A DNA stretch of 46,292 nt from an uncultured Lachnospiraceae bacterium. Lineage in GTDB: Bacteria; Bacillota; Clostridia; Lachnospirales; Lachnospiraceae. The translations under genes were made by a program, and so were the position numbers. The DNA is taken from assembly GCA_910580195.1 (NCBI GenBank), contig CAJTWA010000009.1, positions 52,229 to 98,520 on the forward strand, written 5' to 3'. Positions 16,277 to 24,637 of this stretch are shown here, piece by piece (the first letter of the stretch is position 1; each line of letters begins with the position of its first letter). The notes under the pieces are model-generated. The model was given only the letters and a program-made list of their open reading frames with translations. It was not told where the DNA came from and did not search any database.

Positions 16277-17581
16277 ATGAGAGAATACGCAACACAGATG
16301 GAGGCAGCCCGCAAAGGGATTGCAACAGCAGAACTTAAGAAAGTGGCGGAAAAGGAACGGATGTCAGCAGAGGAACTGATGCCTTTAGTAGCAGAAGGGA
16401 AAGTTGTAATCTGCGCTAACAAAAACCATGACTGTATTGATGCGGAAGGGGTGGGCTCCATGCTGCGCACCAAAATTAATGTGAACCTTGGGGTGTCCCG
16501 GGACTGCAAGGACTATGATGTGGAAATGGAAAAGGTAATGGAGGCGGTAAACCTTGGGGCACATGCCATCATGGATTTGTCTTCCCATGGGGATACCGTC
16601 CCCTTCCGCCGGAAACTTACCGCAGAATGTCCCGCGATGATTGGGACAGTGCCGGTATACGATTCCGTGATCCACTACCAGCGGGATTTGGCAACGCTGA
16701 CGGCAAAGGATTTTATAGATGTGGTAAGGCTCCACGCCGAGGATGGGGTGGACTTTGTGACCCTCCATTGCGGGATTACAAGGAAAACCATTGAGCAGAT
16801 AAAAAAGCATAAGCGGAAAATGAACATTGTGTCCCGGGGCGGTTCTTTGGTCTTTGCATGGATGTGCATGACAGGGGAGGAAAACCCGTTTTATGAATAC
16901 TTTGATGAAATCCTTGCGATTTGCCGGGAATACGACGTGACAATTTCCCTTGGGGATGCCTGCCGCCCCGGCTGCCTTGCAGACGGCTCGGACGTCTGCC
17001 AGATTGAAGAATTGGTACGGTTAGGGGAGCTGACAAAGCGTGCATGGGAAAAGGATGTGCAGGTGATGGTGGAAGGGCCGGGGCATATGCCGATGGACCA
17101 GATTGCCGCCAACATGAAGCTGCAGCAAACTATCTGCATGGGCGCGCCGTTTTATGTGCTAGGGCCCATTGTAACGGACATTGCGCCGGGCTACGACCAC
17201 ATTACTTCGGCCATTGGAGGGGCAATTGCCGCACAGAACGGGGCAGCGTTCCTCTGCTATGTGACCCCGGCGGAGCATTTAGCGCTGCCTAATGTGGAAG
17301 ATGTGAAGCAGGGCATTATCGCATCGAAAATCGCAGCGCATGCAGCAGACATTGCCAAAGGCGTCCGCGGCGCAAGGGAATTGGATGACAGGATGGCGGA
17401 TGCCCGCAGGGCTTTGGACTGGGAAGGGCAGTGGGCCTGTGCCATGGATCCGGAAACAGCAAAGAAAATCCGTGAGGACCGGAAACCGGAGCATGACGAC
17501 ACTTGTTCCATGTGCGGGAAATTCTGCGCAGTGCGGAGCATGAATAAAGCGTTGTCTGGGGAATACATAGATATCCTTTAA
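16277..17581 (+). CDS. thiC: Phosphomethylpyrimidine synthase ThiC
   Basis: A 434-residue radical-SAM enzyme turning aminoimidazole ribotide into the HMP-phosphate half of thiamine. The iron-sulfur motif is at the C-terminus as CSMCGKFC, with CX2CX3C spacing, one residue shorter than the CX2CX4C of E. coli and Bacillus. The overall short form, lacking the N-terminal domain, fits clostridia. EGPGHMPMDQ, GAPFYVLGPIVTDIAPGYDH and CYVTPAEHL are family motifs. Two in-frame ATGs, 16265 and 16277, follow AGGAAAGGA; I prefer 16277, but 16265 is possible. An in-frame ATG at 16202 is inside the terminator region and is not a start. Confidence 0.92.
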   Translation: MREYATQMEAARKGIATAELKKVAEKERMSAEELMPLVAEGKVVICANKNHDCIDAEGVGSMLRTKINVNLGVSRDCKDYDVEMEKVMEAVNLGAHAIMDLSSHGDTVPFRRKLTAECPAMIGTVPVYDSVIHYQRDLATLTAKDFIDVVRLHAEDGVDFVTLHCGITRKTIEQIKKHKRKMNIVSRGGSLVFAWMCMTGEENPFYEYFDEILAICREYDVTISLGDACRPGCLADGSDVCQIEELVRLGELTKRAWEKDVQVMVEGPGHMPMDQIAANMKLQQTICMGAPFYVLGPIVTDIAPGYDHITSAIGGAIAAQNGAAFLCYVTPAEHLALPNVEDVKQGIIASKIAAHAADIAKGVRGARELDDRMADARRALDWEGQWACAMDPETAKKIREDRKPEHDDTCSMCGKFCAVRSMNKALSGEYIDIL

Positions 17582-17669
17582 GGAGGGCGCTTGTGGAAAA
17601 TAATCCGTCCGGATCTATTCCATGCTTGGTTCAAAGGAAAATGAAAAATAGAAGGGCTGTGTAATATCT

Positions 17670-18185
17670 ATGATGAGGATAAATTTAAAGAAACTAGCGG
17701 TTGCTGGGATGATGGCCGCCCTTGGGGTCTGCCTGTCGGCATTTTCCATCCCGGTAGGGGCGTCGAGATGCTTTCCAATCCAGCATTTGCTGAATGTGCT
17801 GGCGGGGATTTTTTTAGGGCCGGGATATGCGGTAGGGTTTGCGTTTTCCACGGCCTTGATACGGAACCTGATGGGGACAGGGAGCTTGCTGGCATTTCCG
17901 GGGAGCATGGCAGGGGCGTTTTTATGTGCGTTTTTGTACCAGCAGACAGGGAAGATGTGGACGGCCTTTGCAGGGGAATTGGCAGGCACCGGGGTAATTG
18001 GCGGGATGCTCTGCTATCCGGTGGCGAAGCTGCTTTTGGGGAATCAGGAGGCGGTTGTTTTTACTTATGTGGTGCCGTTTTCCATTAGTACGGCTGGCGG
18101 GTGTATCTTGGCGGCAATGCTGCTGGGAGTGCTCTGTAAGGCAGGGACTTTGCGGTATTTGCAAGGGATGCTGCAGGAAACGTGA
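17670..18185 (+). CDS. thiW: ThiW, substrate-binding component of a thiazole ECF transporter
   Basis: A 171-residue membrane protein with about five to six hydrophobic segments. The family signature is clear: SIPVGASRCFPIQHLLNVLA, then GIFLGPGYAVGFAFSTALIR and GTGSLLAFPGSMAGAFL. ThiW is predicted to be the S component that works with a shared ECF energizing module to import hydroxyethylthiazole. It stands between thiC and thiM, and ThiM phosphorylates that same thiazole. No ECF A or T subunits are in the window, so it would share a module encoded elsewhere. The ribosome site is weak, and ATG 17673 is an equal candidate. Confidence 0.88.
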   Translation: MMRINLKKLAVAGMMAALGVCLSAFSIPVGASRCFPIQHLLNVLAGIFLGPGYAVGFAFSTALIRNLMGTGSLLAFPGSMAGAFLCAFLYQQTGKMWTAFAGELAGTGVIGGMLCYPVAKLLLGNQEAVVFTYVVPFSISTAGGCILAAMLLGVLCKAGTLRYLQGMLQET

Positions 18186-18217
18186 CTTTTTGTGCTTAAG
18201 GAGGAAAGGATACAGGG

Positions 18218-19231
18218 ATGGATGGAAAGAGCCAGATAGCGGAACATATGCCGGCAAGGTTTCCGTACAGTTGGGAACTGGATGGGGATTCTGTTTCGCT
18301 GGGGCAGGTGGCGGAGGTTTTTAAAATAATCAGGCAGGAAGGATTTTTAATCCATATGGTGCCTAATGCGGTTTCTGCGGCATTTTGTGCGGATGGTTTA
18401 GCTGCCTTGGGGGCACGGCCGCTGATGGCGGTGGAGCCGGAGGAGATGGGGGAAATTGTGGCACAGGCGGACGGATGCGTGGTGAACTTGGGGCAGCTGA
18501 GCCAAAAGAAGCTGGCGGCGGCAAGGCTGGCGCTGCAGTTTGCGGCCGATGGAAATAAGCCTTTGGTATTGGACCCGGTGGGCTGCGGCGCATCCTCTTT
18601 CCGGCTGGGGGCGGTGCAGGAGCTGCTAAGTTTTCCGTGGAAAGGCATTGTCAAAGGGAACCGTTCTGAAATCTACAGCATCCAGCAGAAGGCGCTGACT
18701 AGGGAGGGGGTTGACTCCCTGGAACACCGCAGGCTGACGGGGAAGGTTAAGGCAGGCTGTACCTATTTGGTGACAGGGGAGCCTGACTGCATCCTTTGGG
18801 AAGGGGGTAGGCTGGAAATCTCCCATAAAGATGCCTTTTGCCATAGTACGGAAAGCAGCGGCGGCTTGGGAACGGGGAATGTGGAGCCAAAAGGAATCCC
18901 CTGCCAAAGTGCAAAAAGCAGCAGCGGCGTAGGAGTACAAAGGGATATGGGACCAAAAGGCCCCTTCCGCCAAAATGTGGTAGGCAGCGGCTGCTTGGCT
19001 GGTGCAGTGGCTGGCGCGTGCTGCAGCGCGGCAAGCGCAATGGGGGCGGATTCCCGGCTGGCAGCAATTTCTGCATCCCTTGGCATGGCATTTGCGCTGG
19101 AACAGGCTAGCGCGGCAAAGGGATATGGGGCAGCAAAATCAACGATTTTGGACAGCCTGTGCCTGCTGCGGGAAGATTGCTTTTGGGAATGGCTGTCCGG
19201 GCGTGCCCGAAAACCAAGCACTAGCGAATAA
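18218..19231 (+). CDS. thiM: Hydroxyethylthiazole kinase ThiM with an internal repeat insertion
   Basis: A 337-residue kinase, longer than the usual about 270. It phosphorylates hydroxyethylthiazole for thiamine salvage. Family motifs are HMVPNAVSA, LVLDPVGCGASSFR, IVKGNRSEI and the active-site NVVGSGCLAGA (Cys259). Between the nucleotide-binding part and that motif, residues 205-248 are two 22-residue units that resemble each other and the start of the active-site segment. They come from 66-bp repeats at 18830 and 18896, with a third partial unit from 18962. Residues of the core are intact, so the enzyme may still work with an exposed loop. AAGGAGGAAAGGA lies upstream. Confidence 0.88.
   Translation: MDGKSQIAEHMPARFPYSWELDGDSVSLGQVAEVFKIIRQEGFLIHMVPNAVSAAFCADGLAALGARPLMAVEPEEMGEIVAQADGCVVNLGQLSQKKLAAARLALQFAADGNKPLVLDPVGCGASSFRLGAVQELLSFPWKGIVKGNRSEIYSIQQKALTREGVDSLEHRRLTGKVKAGCTYLVTGEPDCILWEGGRLEISHKDAFCHSTESSGGLGTGNVEPKGIPCQSAKSSSGVGVQRDMGPKGPFRQNVVGSGCLAGAVAGACCSAASAMGADSRLAAISASLGMAFALEQASAAKGYGAAKSTILDSLCLLREDCFWEWLSGRARKPSTSE
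18830..18998 (+). repeat. 66-bp tandem repeat inside thiM
   Basis: Units start at 18830, 18896 and 18962 (last partial). Shared blocks are TTTTGCC/CCTGCC/TCCGCC, the AAAGCAGCRGCGGC-type core and GGNCCAAAAGG at the end. The period is a multiple of three, so the frame is kept. Confidence 0.75.
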
Positions 19232-19325
19232 GGAAAAAATTTTCTGGAAATTTATTCTACGAAAAATTCGTCGATATTTAACCGCCAGAGTAATATATTG
19301 TAGTAGAGAGGAATGGGAAGGACAG

Positions 19326-19937
19326 ATGAAAAAATGGCTGTATCTGATTGCTGATTTTTCTTATGGGGAAGAAAAAATCAAGGAAGCATTGGAAGCTGGG
19401 GTAGATTATATCCAGCTTCGGGAGAAAAATATTTCCTCAGCGGAATTTCTCCTGCGGGCGAAAAAGCTGCGGGAACTGGCAGCCCGCTGCCATACGAAAC
19501 TAATTATCAACGACAGGCTTGATATTGCAGCCTTAAGCGGTGCAGACGGGGTACATCTGGGCCAAGAGGATATCCCTGTAGGGGATGCACGGACATTTCT
19601 CGGGCCAGGGAAAATCATCGGCGCCACAGCCAAAACGCCCGAACAGGCCAAGCAGGCGATGGAACAAGGGGCAGATTATCTAGGCAGCGGCGCATGGTTT
19701 CCCACCCAAACGAAAAAAGACGCCATCCCCATTTCAGGAAAGGTTTACCGTGAAATCCTTGCAGCAGCCCCCATCCCAAACGTAGCAGTAGGCGGAATCA
19801 CTGCAGAAAACTGCCCAAAACCCCTTTCCTGCGGCGCCCACGGGCTGGCAATTTCCGCCGGAATCCTAAAAGTAAAAGACCCAGCCGCAGAAATAAGAAA
19901 TATAAAAAGGATACTGGAAAGTTTCCAAGCCCCTTAA
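19326..19937 (+). CDS. thiE: Thiamine-phosphate synthase ThiE
   Basis: A 203-residue TIM-barrel enzyme joining HMP pyrophosphate and thiazole phosphate to thiamine phosphate. Motifs in order are YIQLREKN, LIINDRLDIA, GADGVHLGQEDIP, the pyrophosphate-binding GSGAWFPTQTKKDA and VAVGGITAEN. GGGAAGGA precedes ATG 19326. The open frame upstream of it overlaps thiM and is not coding. It follows thiM by 94 bp. The usual GVGPVFPT reads GSGAWFPT, a conservative change. Confidence 0.93.
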   Translation: MKKWLYLIADFSYGEEKIKEALEAGVDYIQLREKNISSAEFLLRAKKLRELAARCHTKLIINDRLDIAALSGADGVHLGQEDIPVGDARTFLGPGKIIGATAKTPEQAKQAMEQGADYLGSGAWFPTQTKKDAIPISGKVYREILAAAPIPNVAVGGITAENCPKPLSCGAHGLAISAGILKVKDPAAEIRNIKRILESFQAP

Positions 19938-20033
19938 TTTCCCCATGTTACTTCATTTTGGCGCATTATCCATACAAATACTTGCTTAGGCCAAAGAAAC
20001 CTCAGCAATATCCAAAAGTTAGGAGTGATACCC

Positions 20034-20831
20034 ATGAAGGCTGTACTCACAATTGCAGGCAGCGACTGCAGCGGCGGCGCAGGGATACAGGCAGACTTAA
20101 AAACCATTGCAGCCCACGGGCTGTACGGGGAAAGCGTAATTACCGCGCTAACAGCGCAGAACACCATAGGGGTAGCGGAAATCCTTCCGGTACCCCCTGA
20201 TTTTTTAGAAAAGCAGTTAGAATGTGTTTTCACAGATATCGTCCCAGACGCCGTAAAAATCGGCATGGTAACTGGAACCCAGCAAATGGAGGTAATCAAA
20301 AACTGCCTGCTGCGCCACCATCCCAGCCATGTAGTGATGGACACGGTAATGGTGTCCACCAGCGGGAAACACCTCATGGAACCAGAAGCCATTTCCTACT
20401 ATCAGGAAGAACTTCTCCCATTGGCAGACTTTTTCACCCCAAATCTCCCGGAAACCGAGATGCTGCTAAAAAGAACCATAAAAACAAAAGAAGAAAGGGT
20501 TGCGGCGGCAAGGGAGTTTGCGTTACAATACAAGGGTATTGTTTATATCAAAGGCGGACATGATGAATTTTCCGCAGACGACTTGCTGTTTTGCCAAGGG
20601 CAGCCCATCTGGATTTTGGGGGAACGCATTGCAAGCGGGAATACCCATGGGACAGGATGTACCTTGTCCTCGGCCATTGCCTGCGGGCTGGCGGCAGGGC
20701 TGGCCCCGGAAGAAAGCGCAAGGAAGGCAAAATCTTATCTGGCTGGCGCTATTTTAGACGGGATGGATCTGGGAAAAGGAAATGGGCCGCTGAACCATAT
20801 GTACCGGTTAAACGGTACAAATTTAGCGTAA
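20034..20831 (+). CDS. thiD: Hydroxymethylpyrimidine / phosphomethylpyrimidine kinase ThiD
   Basis: A 265-residue PfkB/ribokinase-type kinase adding two phosphates to HMP. The N-terminal TIAGSDCSGGAGIQADLKT and the C-terminal NTHGTGCTLSSAIA with its catalytic region are intact, and KIGMVTG and VVMDTVMVSTSG also fit. AGGAG (20021-20025) stands eight bases upstream of ATG 20034. It is the last thi gene of the TPP-controlled set, and a lipoprotein gene begins 14 bp after its stop. Confidence 0.94.
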   Translation: MKAVLTIAGSDCSGGAGIQADLKTIAAHGLYGESVITALTAQNTIGVAEILPVPPDFLEKQLECVFTDIVPDAVKIGMVTGTQQMEVIKNCLLRHHPSHVVMDTVMVSTSGKHLMEPEAISYYQEELLPLADFFTPNLPETEMLLKRTIKTKEERVAAAREFALQYKGIVYIKGGHDEFSADDLLFCQGQPIWILGERIASGNTHGTGCTLSSAIACGLAAGLAPEESARKAKSYLAGAILDGMDLGKGNGPLNHMYRLNGTNLA

Positions 20832-20845
20832 AGGGGATTCTGCGG

Positions 20846-21745
20846 ATGAAGAAGAAATTACTATTGCTTGGATTAGGGATGTGCCTGCTGCTTACAGCCT
20901 GTTCTGGCAAAAAAGCGGCAGAGGAAGAAAAACAGCCCGATACACAGCAAGAAGAGGAAACTGAAACAGGAGAAGCCTCAGAGGAAACGGGCAAGCAGGA
21001 AGAGGCCGGGGAAGGCAGCAAACAAGAAGAAAGCCCAAAGGAATCCAGCATAGAGCTGACACAGCCTCCAGAGGTGACATTTGACGATTATTCCCAAGAT
21101 ATTAAGGATGAGGAAACCGGCACAATGCTCCTTTCTGTTATGGAAAACTGCCCAGTGGTTTCCATCCCGGAAAATGAAGCGGCTGCTGAAAAAATAAATA
21201 TGGCTTTTGAACAGAAGCATATGGAAAACCAATCCTATATTGAGGAAGATGCAGATTTGGCACGCAGCGAATACCAAGGGCTTTCCGAGGAAGAAAAAAA
21301 GGATTGGGCAGGCTATGGCTACGGCTGTACCTATAAAATGATGTATGCGTCCACCAAAGTGCTAAGCATAGAAGGGCAGAGTTACCAATGGCAGGGGTCG
21401 TCCCATCCCAACACATGGACCAATGCCTACTGCTTTGACGCTGCCACAGGGAAATTGCTGACGATGGCGGATATTTTCATTGATAAGGAAAAGGCTATGG
21501 AATTGGCCAAGAAGCATATTTTGGAAGTCATTACCCAAGACCCATACAAGGATGCCCTGCTGGACGACTATGAAAGTTTTGTCCCGGATATTTTGACAGA
21601 AGAGGTCTTTTATCTGGGGGAAAACGGCCTTATGATTATCTGTAACCCCTATATGGTGACAGTGTATGCGGCTGGCGTGATTGAGGTAGAAGTGCCTTAC
21701 GAAGAATTGGACGGGATCTTGAATGAAGCTTATATGAAGGAATGA
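20846..21745 (+). CDS. DUF4163/DUF3298-type (RsiV-like) lipoprotein
   Basis: A 299-residue secreted lipoprotein. Residues 1-19 are a lipoprotein signal peptide ending in the lipobox LTAC (Cys19). About 50 residues of Glu/Gln/Lys-rich linker follow, then a domain resembling the DUF3298 fold of RsiV: YMMYASTKVLSI-like strand, SSHPNTWTNAYCFDAATGKL, MADIF and VEVPYEEL. In RsiV that domain binds lysozyme, but this protein has no anti-sigma part, so that function cannot be carried over. AAGGGGA precedes ATG 20846, only 14 bp after thiD, so it may be co-transcribed without being a thiamine gene. Confidence 0.8.
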   Translation: MKKKLLLLGLGMCLLLTACSGKKAAEEEKQPDTQQEEETETGEASEETGKQEEAGEGSKQEESPKESSIELTQPPEVTFDDYSQDIKDEETGTMLLSVMENCPVVSIPENEAAAEKINMAFEQKHMENQSYIEEDADLARSEYQGLSEEEKKDWAGYGYGCTYKMMYASTKVLSIEGQSYQWQGSSHPNTWTNAYCFDAATGKLLTMADIFIDKEKAMELAKKHILEVITQDPYKDALLDDYESFVPDILTEEVFYLGENGLMIICNPYMVTVYAAGVIEVEVPYEELDGILNEAYMKE

Positions 21746-21829
21746 CGCCCCATGCCGTGGACCCCATCTTGGCCTGTGCCAGCGGGAGGTTGGAACCAAA
21801 TTTTAGAAAAGGGGAATCCTGTGGAAAAA

Positions 21830-21990
21830 GATTTCCATTTCTATTTGTGCCTCAGTGAAACGGATTTCCATTTCTATTTGTGCCTCAGTGAAACGGATTT
21901 CCATTTCTATCTGTGCCTAAATGAAACGGAGGGGTGGGGGATTAGTGTAAAAAATAAGTTTTTTACTGCTATTTGTGCCTAAACGAAACG
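21830..21990 (+). repeat. 33-bp tandem repeat upstream of the Nudix gene
   Basis: Three units at 21830-21862, 21863-21895 and 21896-21928; the first two are identical. A degenerate fourth (about 21961-21990) sits 20 bp before the Nudix start. The core is TTTGTGCCTCAGTGAAACG. The unit is a multiple of three and reads open, but there is no ribosome site and I do not consider it coding. Confidence 0.88.
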
Positions 21991-22009
21991 AAAGGAATGG
22001 GTGGTTTTT

Positions 22010-23065
22010 ATGGGAAAATCAGCCTTAACTACATTATGCTACATAGAAAAGGATGGCAGCTACCTGATGCTCCACCGTGTCAAGAAGCAAAAAGATGTCA
22101 ATAAGGATAAATGGATTGGCATAGGCGGCCATTTTGAGGAAGGGGAAAGCCCGGAAGAGTGCCTTCTTAGGGAAGTAAAGGAAGAAACGGGGCTTACCCT
22201 GACAGGCTATTCCTTCCGGGGCATCGTGACTTTTTCTGCGGTAGGGTGGCAGACGGAATATATGTGCCTGTACACGGCGGACAGTTTTGAAGGGACGCTG
22301 GCAGAATGTGATGAAGGGACGCTGGAATGGGTCAGGAAAGAGGAACTCATGTCCTTAAACCTCTGGGAAGGGGACAAAATATTTTTTAAATTACTGATGG
22401 AAAATGCCCCGTTTTTTTCCCTGAAATTAAGCTATGACGGCGACCGGCTGACAGAGGCTTCACTGGATGGGAAGCCCATGGAGCTGTTAGAGCTATGCCG
22501 GGAGGACGGCAGCGGGACAGGGGTGGTGCAGGAGCGCACGCTGGTCCATGAAAGCGGCGGCCTGCATAGGACGTCCCATGTCTGGATTGTGCGCCCCGCA
22601 AAGACAGGCAGCTTCTTTGAGCTCCTGCTGCAGAAACGGAGCGCCTGCAAGGATTCCTACCCGGGCTGCTACGATATTTCCGCTGCGGGCCATGTCCCGG
22701 CAGGGTGCGGCTATCTGGATACTGCGCTGCGGGAACTGGAAGAAGAGCTTGGGGTCAAAGCCCGGCCAGAGGATTTGCAGCAGGCGTTTTTGCACCTTGG
22801 CTATGCAGAGGCAGAGTTCTGCGGGAAACCATTTAAAAATGCAGAAGCCAGCATGGTGTACCTTTATTTCCAGCCGGTAAGGCTTGGGGAATTAAAGCTT
22901 CAGGAAACAGAGGTGGAAGAAGCCTGCTGGATGGAATACGGAAAATTGCTGGAGGAAGTACGCCTGGAGGCAGAGCAGGGGAAGGTGGGGAAGTACTGTA
23001 TTTTTCTGGATGAGCTGGAGCAGGTAGGGGAATATGTTTCCAGATATTTTGGGCGGGGTAGGTAA
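22010..23065 (+). CDS. Tandem double-Nudix hydrolase
   Basis: A 351-residue protein with two Nudix domains. Domain 1 (residues 1-150) resembles MutT/8-oxo-dGTPases, with a full Nudix box: GHFEEGESPEE then LLREVKEETGL, residues 40-62. Domain 2 (about 165-345) resembles the IDI/YfcD-type group (LLLQKRSACKDSYPGCYDIS), but its box reads GHVPAGCGYLD then ALRELEEELGV, with Cys233 where the first Glu of GX5E is expected; the catalytic REXXEE part remains. Domain 1 may clean oxidised nucleotides. The second substrate is unknown. The 3' end of the gene is copied into the repeat array that follows. Confidence 0.82.
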   Translation: MGKSALTTLCYIEKDGSYLMLHRVKKQKDVNKDKWIGIGGHFEEGESPEECLLREVKEETGLTLTGYSFRGIVTFSAVGWQTEYMCLYTADSFEGTLAECDEGTLEWVRKEELMSLNLWEGDKIFFKLLMENAPFFSLKLSYDGDRLTEASLDGKPMELLELCREDGSGTGVVQERTLVHESGGLHRTSHVWIVRPAKTGSFFELLLQKRSACKDSYPGCYDISAAGHVPAGCGYLDTALRELEEELGVKARPEDLQQAFLHLGYAEAEFCGKPFKNAEASMVYLYFQPVRLGELKLQETEVEEACWMEYGKLLEEVRLEAEQGKVGKYCIFLDELEQVGEYVSRYFGRGR

Positions 23066-23270
23066 TTAGGGCTATTTTCCAAATGTTTTGGGCAGGGCGG
23101 GTGATTAGGGTTATGCTTCTGGATGTTTTGTGCAGAGTGGATAATTAAGGCTATTTTTCCAAATGTTTTGGGCAGTGCAGGTGATTAGGGTTATTCTGGA
23201 TGTTTTGTGCAGAGTGGATAATTAGGGCTATTTTCCCAAGTGTTTTGGATGGGCTGGATTTAGGGGCATA
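23038..23270 (+). repeat. Six ~39-bp units with an alternating A/B pattern after the Nudix gene
   Basis: Units start near 23038, 23077, 23117, 23157, 23194 and 23233. Units at 23077 and 23157 are alike (TTCCAAATGTTTTGGGCAG), as are those at 23117 and 23194 (GGATGTTTTGTGCAGAGTGG), so a dimer of about 78 bp was duplicated. The first unit overlaps the last codons of the Nudix gene, so the array seems to have grown from that gene end. From 23270 to 23450 nothing is recognisable. Confidence 0.8.
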
Positions 23271-23450
23271 CAAAAATGGGACGCTGCAAGATGGGAAATT
23301 CCTTCCGCATTTGGCACAAATATTAGCGGTATGTTTGCCCTGCCTGATGGAACCCTGCATGCTGCAGCATCCCCTGCAGTTTTGCTCTTTGCTTTTGCTG
23401 TCCTGTTTCTTCACATGTTCCCTGTAATTTCTTTCCAACCCCCTCCCTTT

Positions 23451-23606
23451 TTATTCCTGTTCTTTTGCCATTGCTATTTTGTCCAGAAGTTCGACAATTT
23501 CATCTTTGGTATACTCGGTCTTTTCTCCGTTCGTAAAAATCAGGCGCAATTCATACAAGGTTGACATTTTGACACTTTGCATTTCCCGTTCGGTCATTTC
23601 TTCCAT
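23451..23606 (-). CDS. Small protein of 51 residues, unknown function
   Basis: A short gene on the minus strand. CAT at 23604-23606 is its start codon and TTA at 23451-23453 its stop. AAAGGAG lies five or six bases before the start, and TAAAAT preceded by TGG is found upstream as a possible extended -10. The product begins MEEMTEREMQSVKM and continues LYELRLIFTNGEKTEYTKDE, ending in a helical acidic stretch (IVELLDKIAMAKEQE). It looks like a compact two-strand plus helix fold. It is shaped like a genuine protein (good ribosome site, mixed amphipathic composition), but I cannot name the family. Small genes of this style are common in mobile or accessory regions of gut Firmicutes. Confidence 0.6.
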   Translation of the reverse strand: MEEMTEREMQSVKMSTLYELRLIFTNGEKTEYTKDEIVELLDKIAMAKEQE

Positions 23607-23842
23607 ATACGCTCCTTTCTCCTTTTTTGGTTTGCCTATGTTTCTTTTGTATGATTCTATTTTACCACATATTTTAAGGATTGACGAATACTTTTCTGCA
23701 TATTGCTGGAGAGCTTATCAGTGGGGATGCATACTGGGATTTGTGGATATAGGTTTACAACAATTTCTTGCGCAAAATGGCAAAATTATTGCATTGTGCT
23801 TTTCCGGTTTATCCGGGTTAGGGGAAGGATAAACTACCATTT

Positions 23843-24382
23843 TTATTGTAAAAAAGGCAGAATCTCAGTTCCCCAGCAGCCCACCAGCCGTTCCAAATTC
23901 CAAGCCGCATTGGCAGGGCTGGTAGAGGGGAGCTTTTGGATGGCGCAGGCCTCCTTGGTACATTTCCCTTTCTGGAAACTTTCTTCCAGCAGCGGCTGGG
24001 CATATTTGCGGAAAAGCTCGCACGCTTTTGCCCCATTCCCGAAAATAGCGGAAATGGGGGCCTGCTGTAACAGCCAAGGGATATCGGCGGGTACTACATT
24101 ACGGATGCTGCTGTCCGAGGAGCCGATAATTTCACAGCTTTTTATAACGTCCCAGAGGGCAATCCGGTGCCTTAAGAGAAGCTGCTTTTTTTCCGGGATG
24201 CTGCCCGGGATGGGCTCATTGGTAATTGCTGCCAGCACTTTCCAGAAGCGGTTCTGGGGATGCCCGTAGTAAAAATGGTATTCCCGGGATTTCACGGAAG
24301 GGAAAGTGCCTAAGATTAAGATTCTGGAATTGCTGTCATATACAGGGTCAAATTCATGGGTAAGGCTCTGGTATTCTGCCAT
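23843..24382 (-). CDS. DNA-deoxyinosine (hypoxanthine) glycosylase, UDG superfamily
   Basis: A 179-residue protein of the uracil-DNA glycosylase superfamily, in the group described as hypoxanthine-DNA glycosylases. Motif 1 is ILGTFPSVKSREYHFYYGHP followed by QNRFWK, the central ALWDVIKSCEIIGSSDSSIR follows, and the C-terminal LPSTSPANA is the motif 2 loop. It would remove deaminated bases from DNA to start base excision repair. AAAGGA lies nine bases before the ATG at 24382. It faces the small gene at 23451 and the nuclease relic upstream. Exact base preference cannot be read from sequence. Confidence 0.85.
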   Translation of the reverse strand: MAEYQSLTHEFDPVYDSNSRILILGTFPSVKSREYHFYYGHPQNRFWKVLAAITNEPIPGSIPEKKQLLLRHRIALWDVIKSCEIIGSSDSSIRNVVPADIPWLLQQAPISAIFGNGAKACELFRKYAQPLLEESFQKGKCTKEACAIQKLPSTSPANAAWNLERLVGCWGTEILPFLQ

Positions 24383-24637
24383 GGGAGGCCATCCTTTCTG
24401 GAATATAAAATATTATTTATGGTAAAGTTTTGCCGGAACCAGTTGGCTGTGCGGCCGGGATGCGTGCGGTTTTTCTTTTTGGCTTTCCCGTTAGGTAATA
24501 ACTGTCTTTCGGCGGCCGGGCTGGTTATGGCTTTTATTTTTCCAATCTTAATTATAAAGTATTTCTTATGGGATTTCTACTCCTAACTTGTAAAGCCGGA
24601 AGGTATATGGTAGTATGGGGATAGAAAAATAAAGAGG

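Noticed and set aside
21830..21928. CRISPR array
   Set aside because: The 33-bp units are directly adjacent with no unique spacers, and no cas genes are present; the same holds for the other arrays.
21752..21982. Open frame coding FHFYLCLSETD repeats
   Set aside because: Translation of 33-bp repeats without ribosome site or family; the frame is open because the unit is a multiple of three.
23151..23438. Cysteine-containing open frame on the minus strand
   Set aside because: No properly spaced ribosome site, and it runs into the repeat array.
24356..24586. Open frame reading hydrophobic residues near the glycosylase start
   Set aside because: Overlaps the glycosylase gene in antisense and has no ribosome site.
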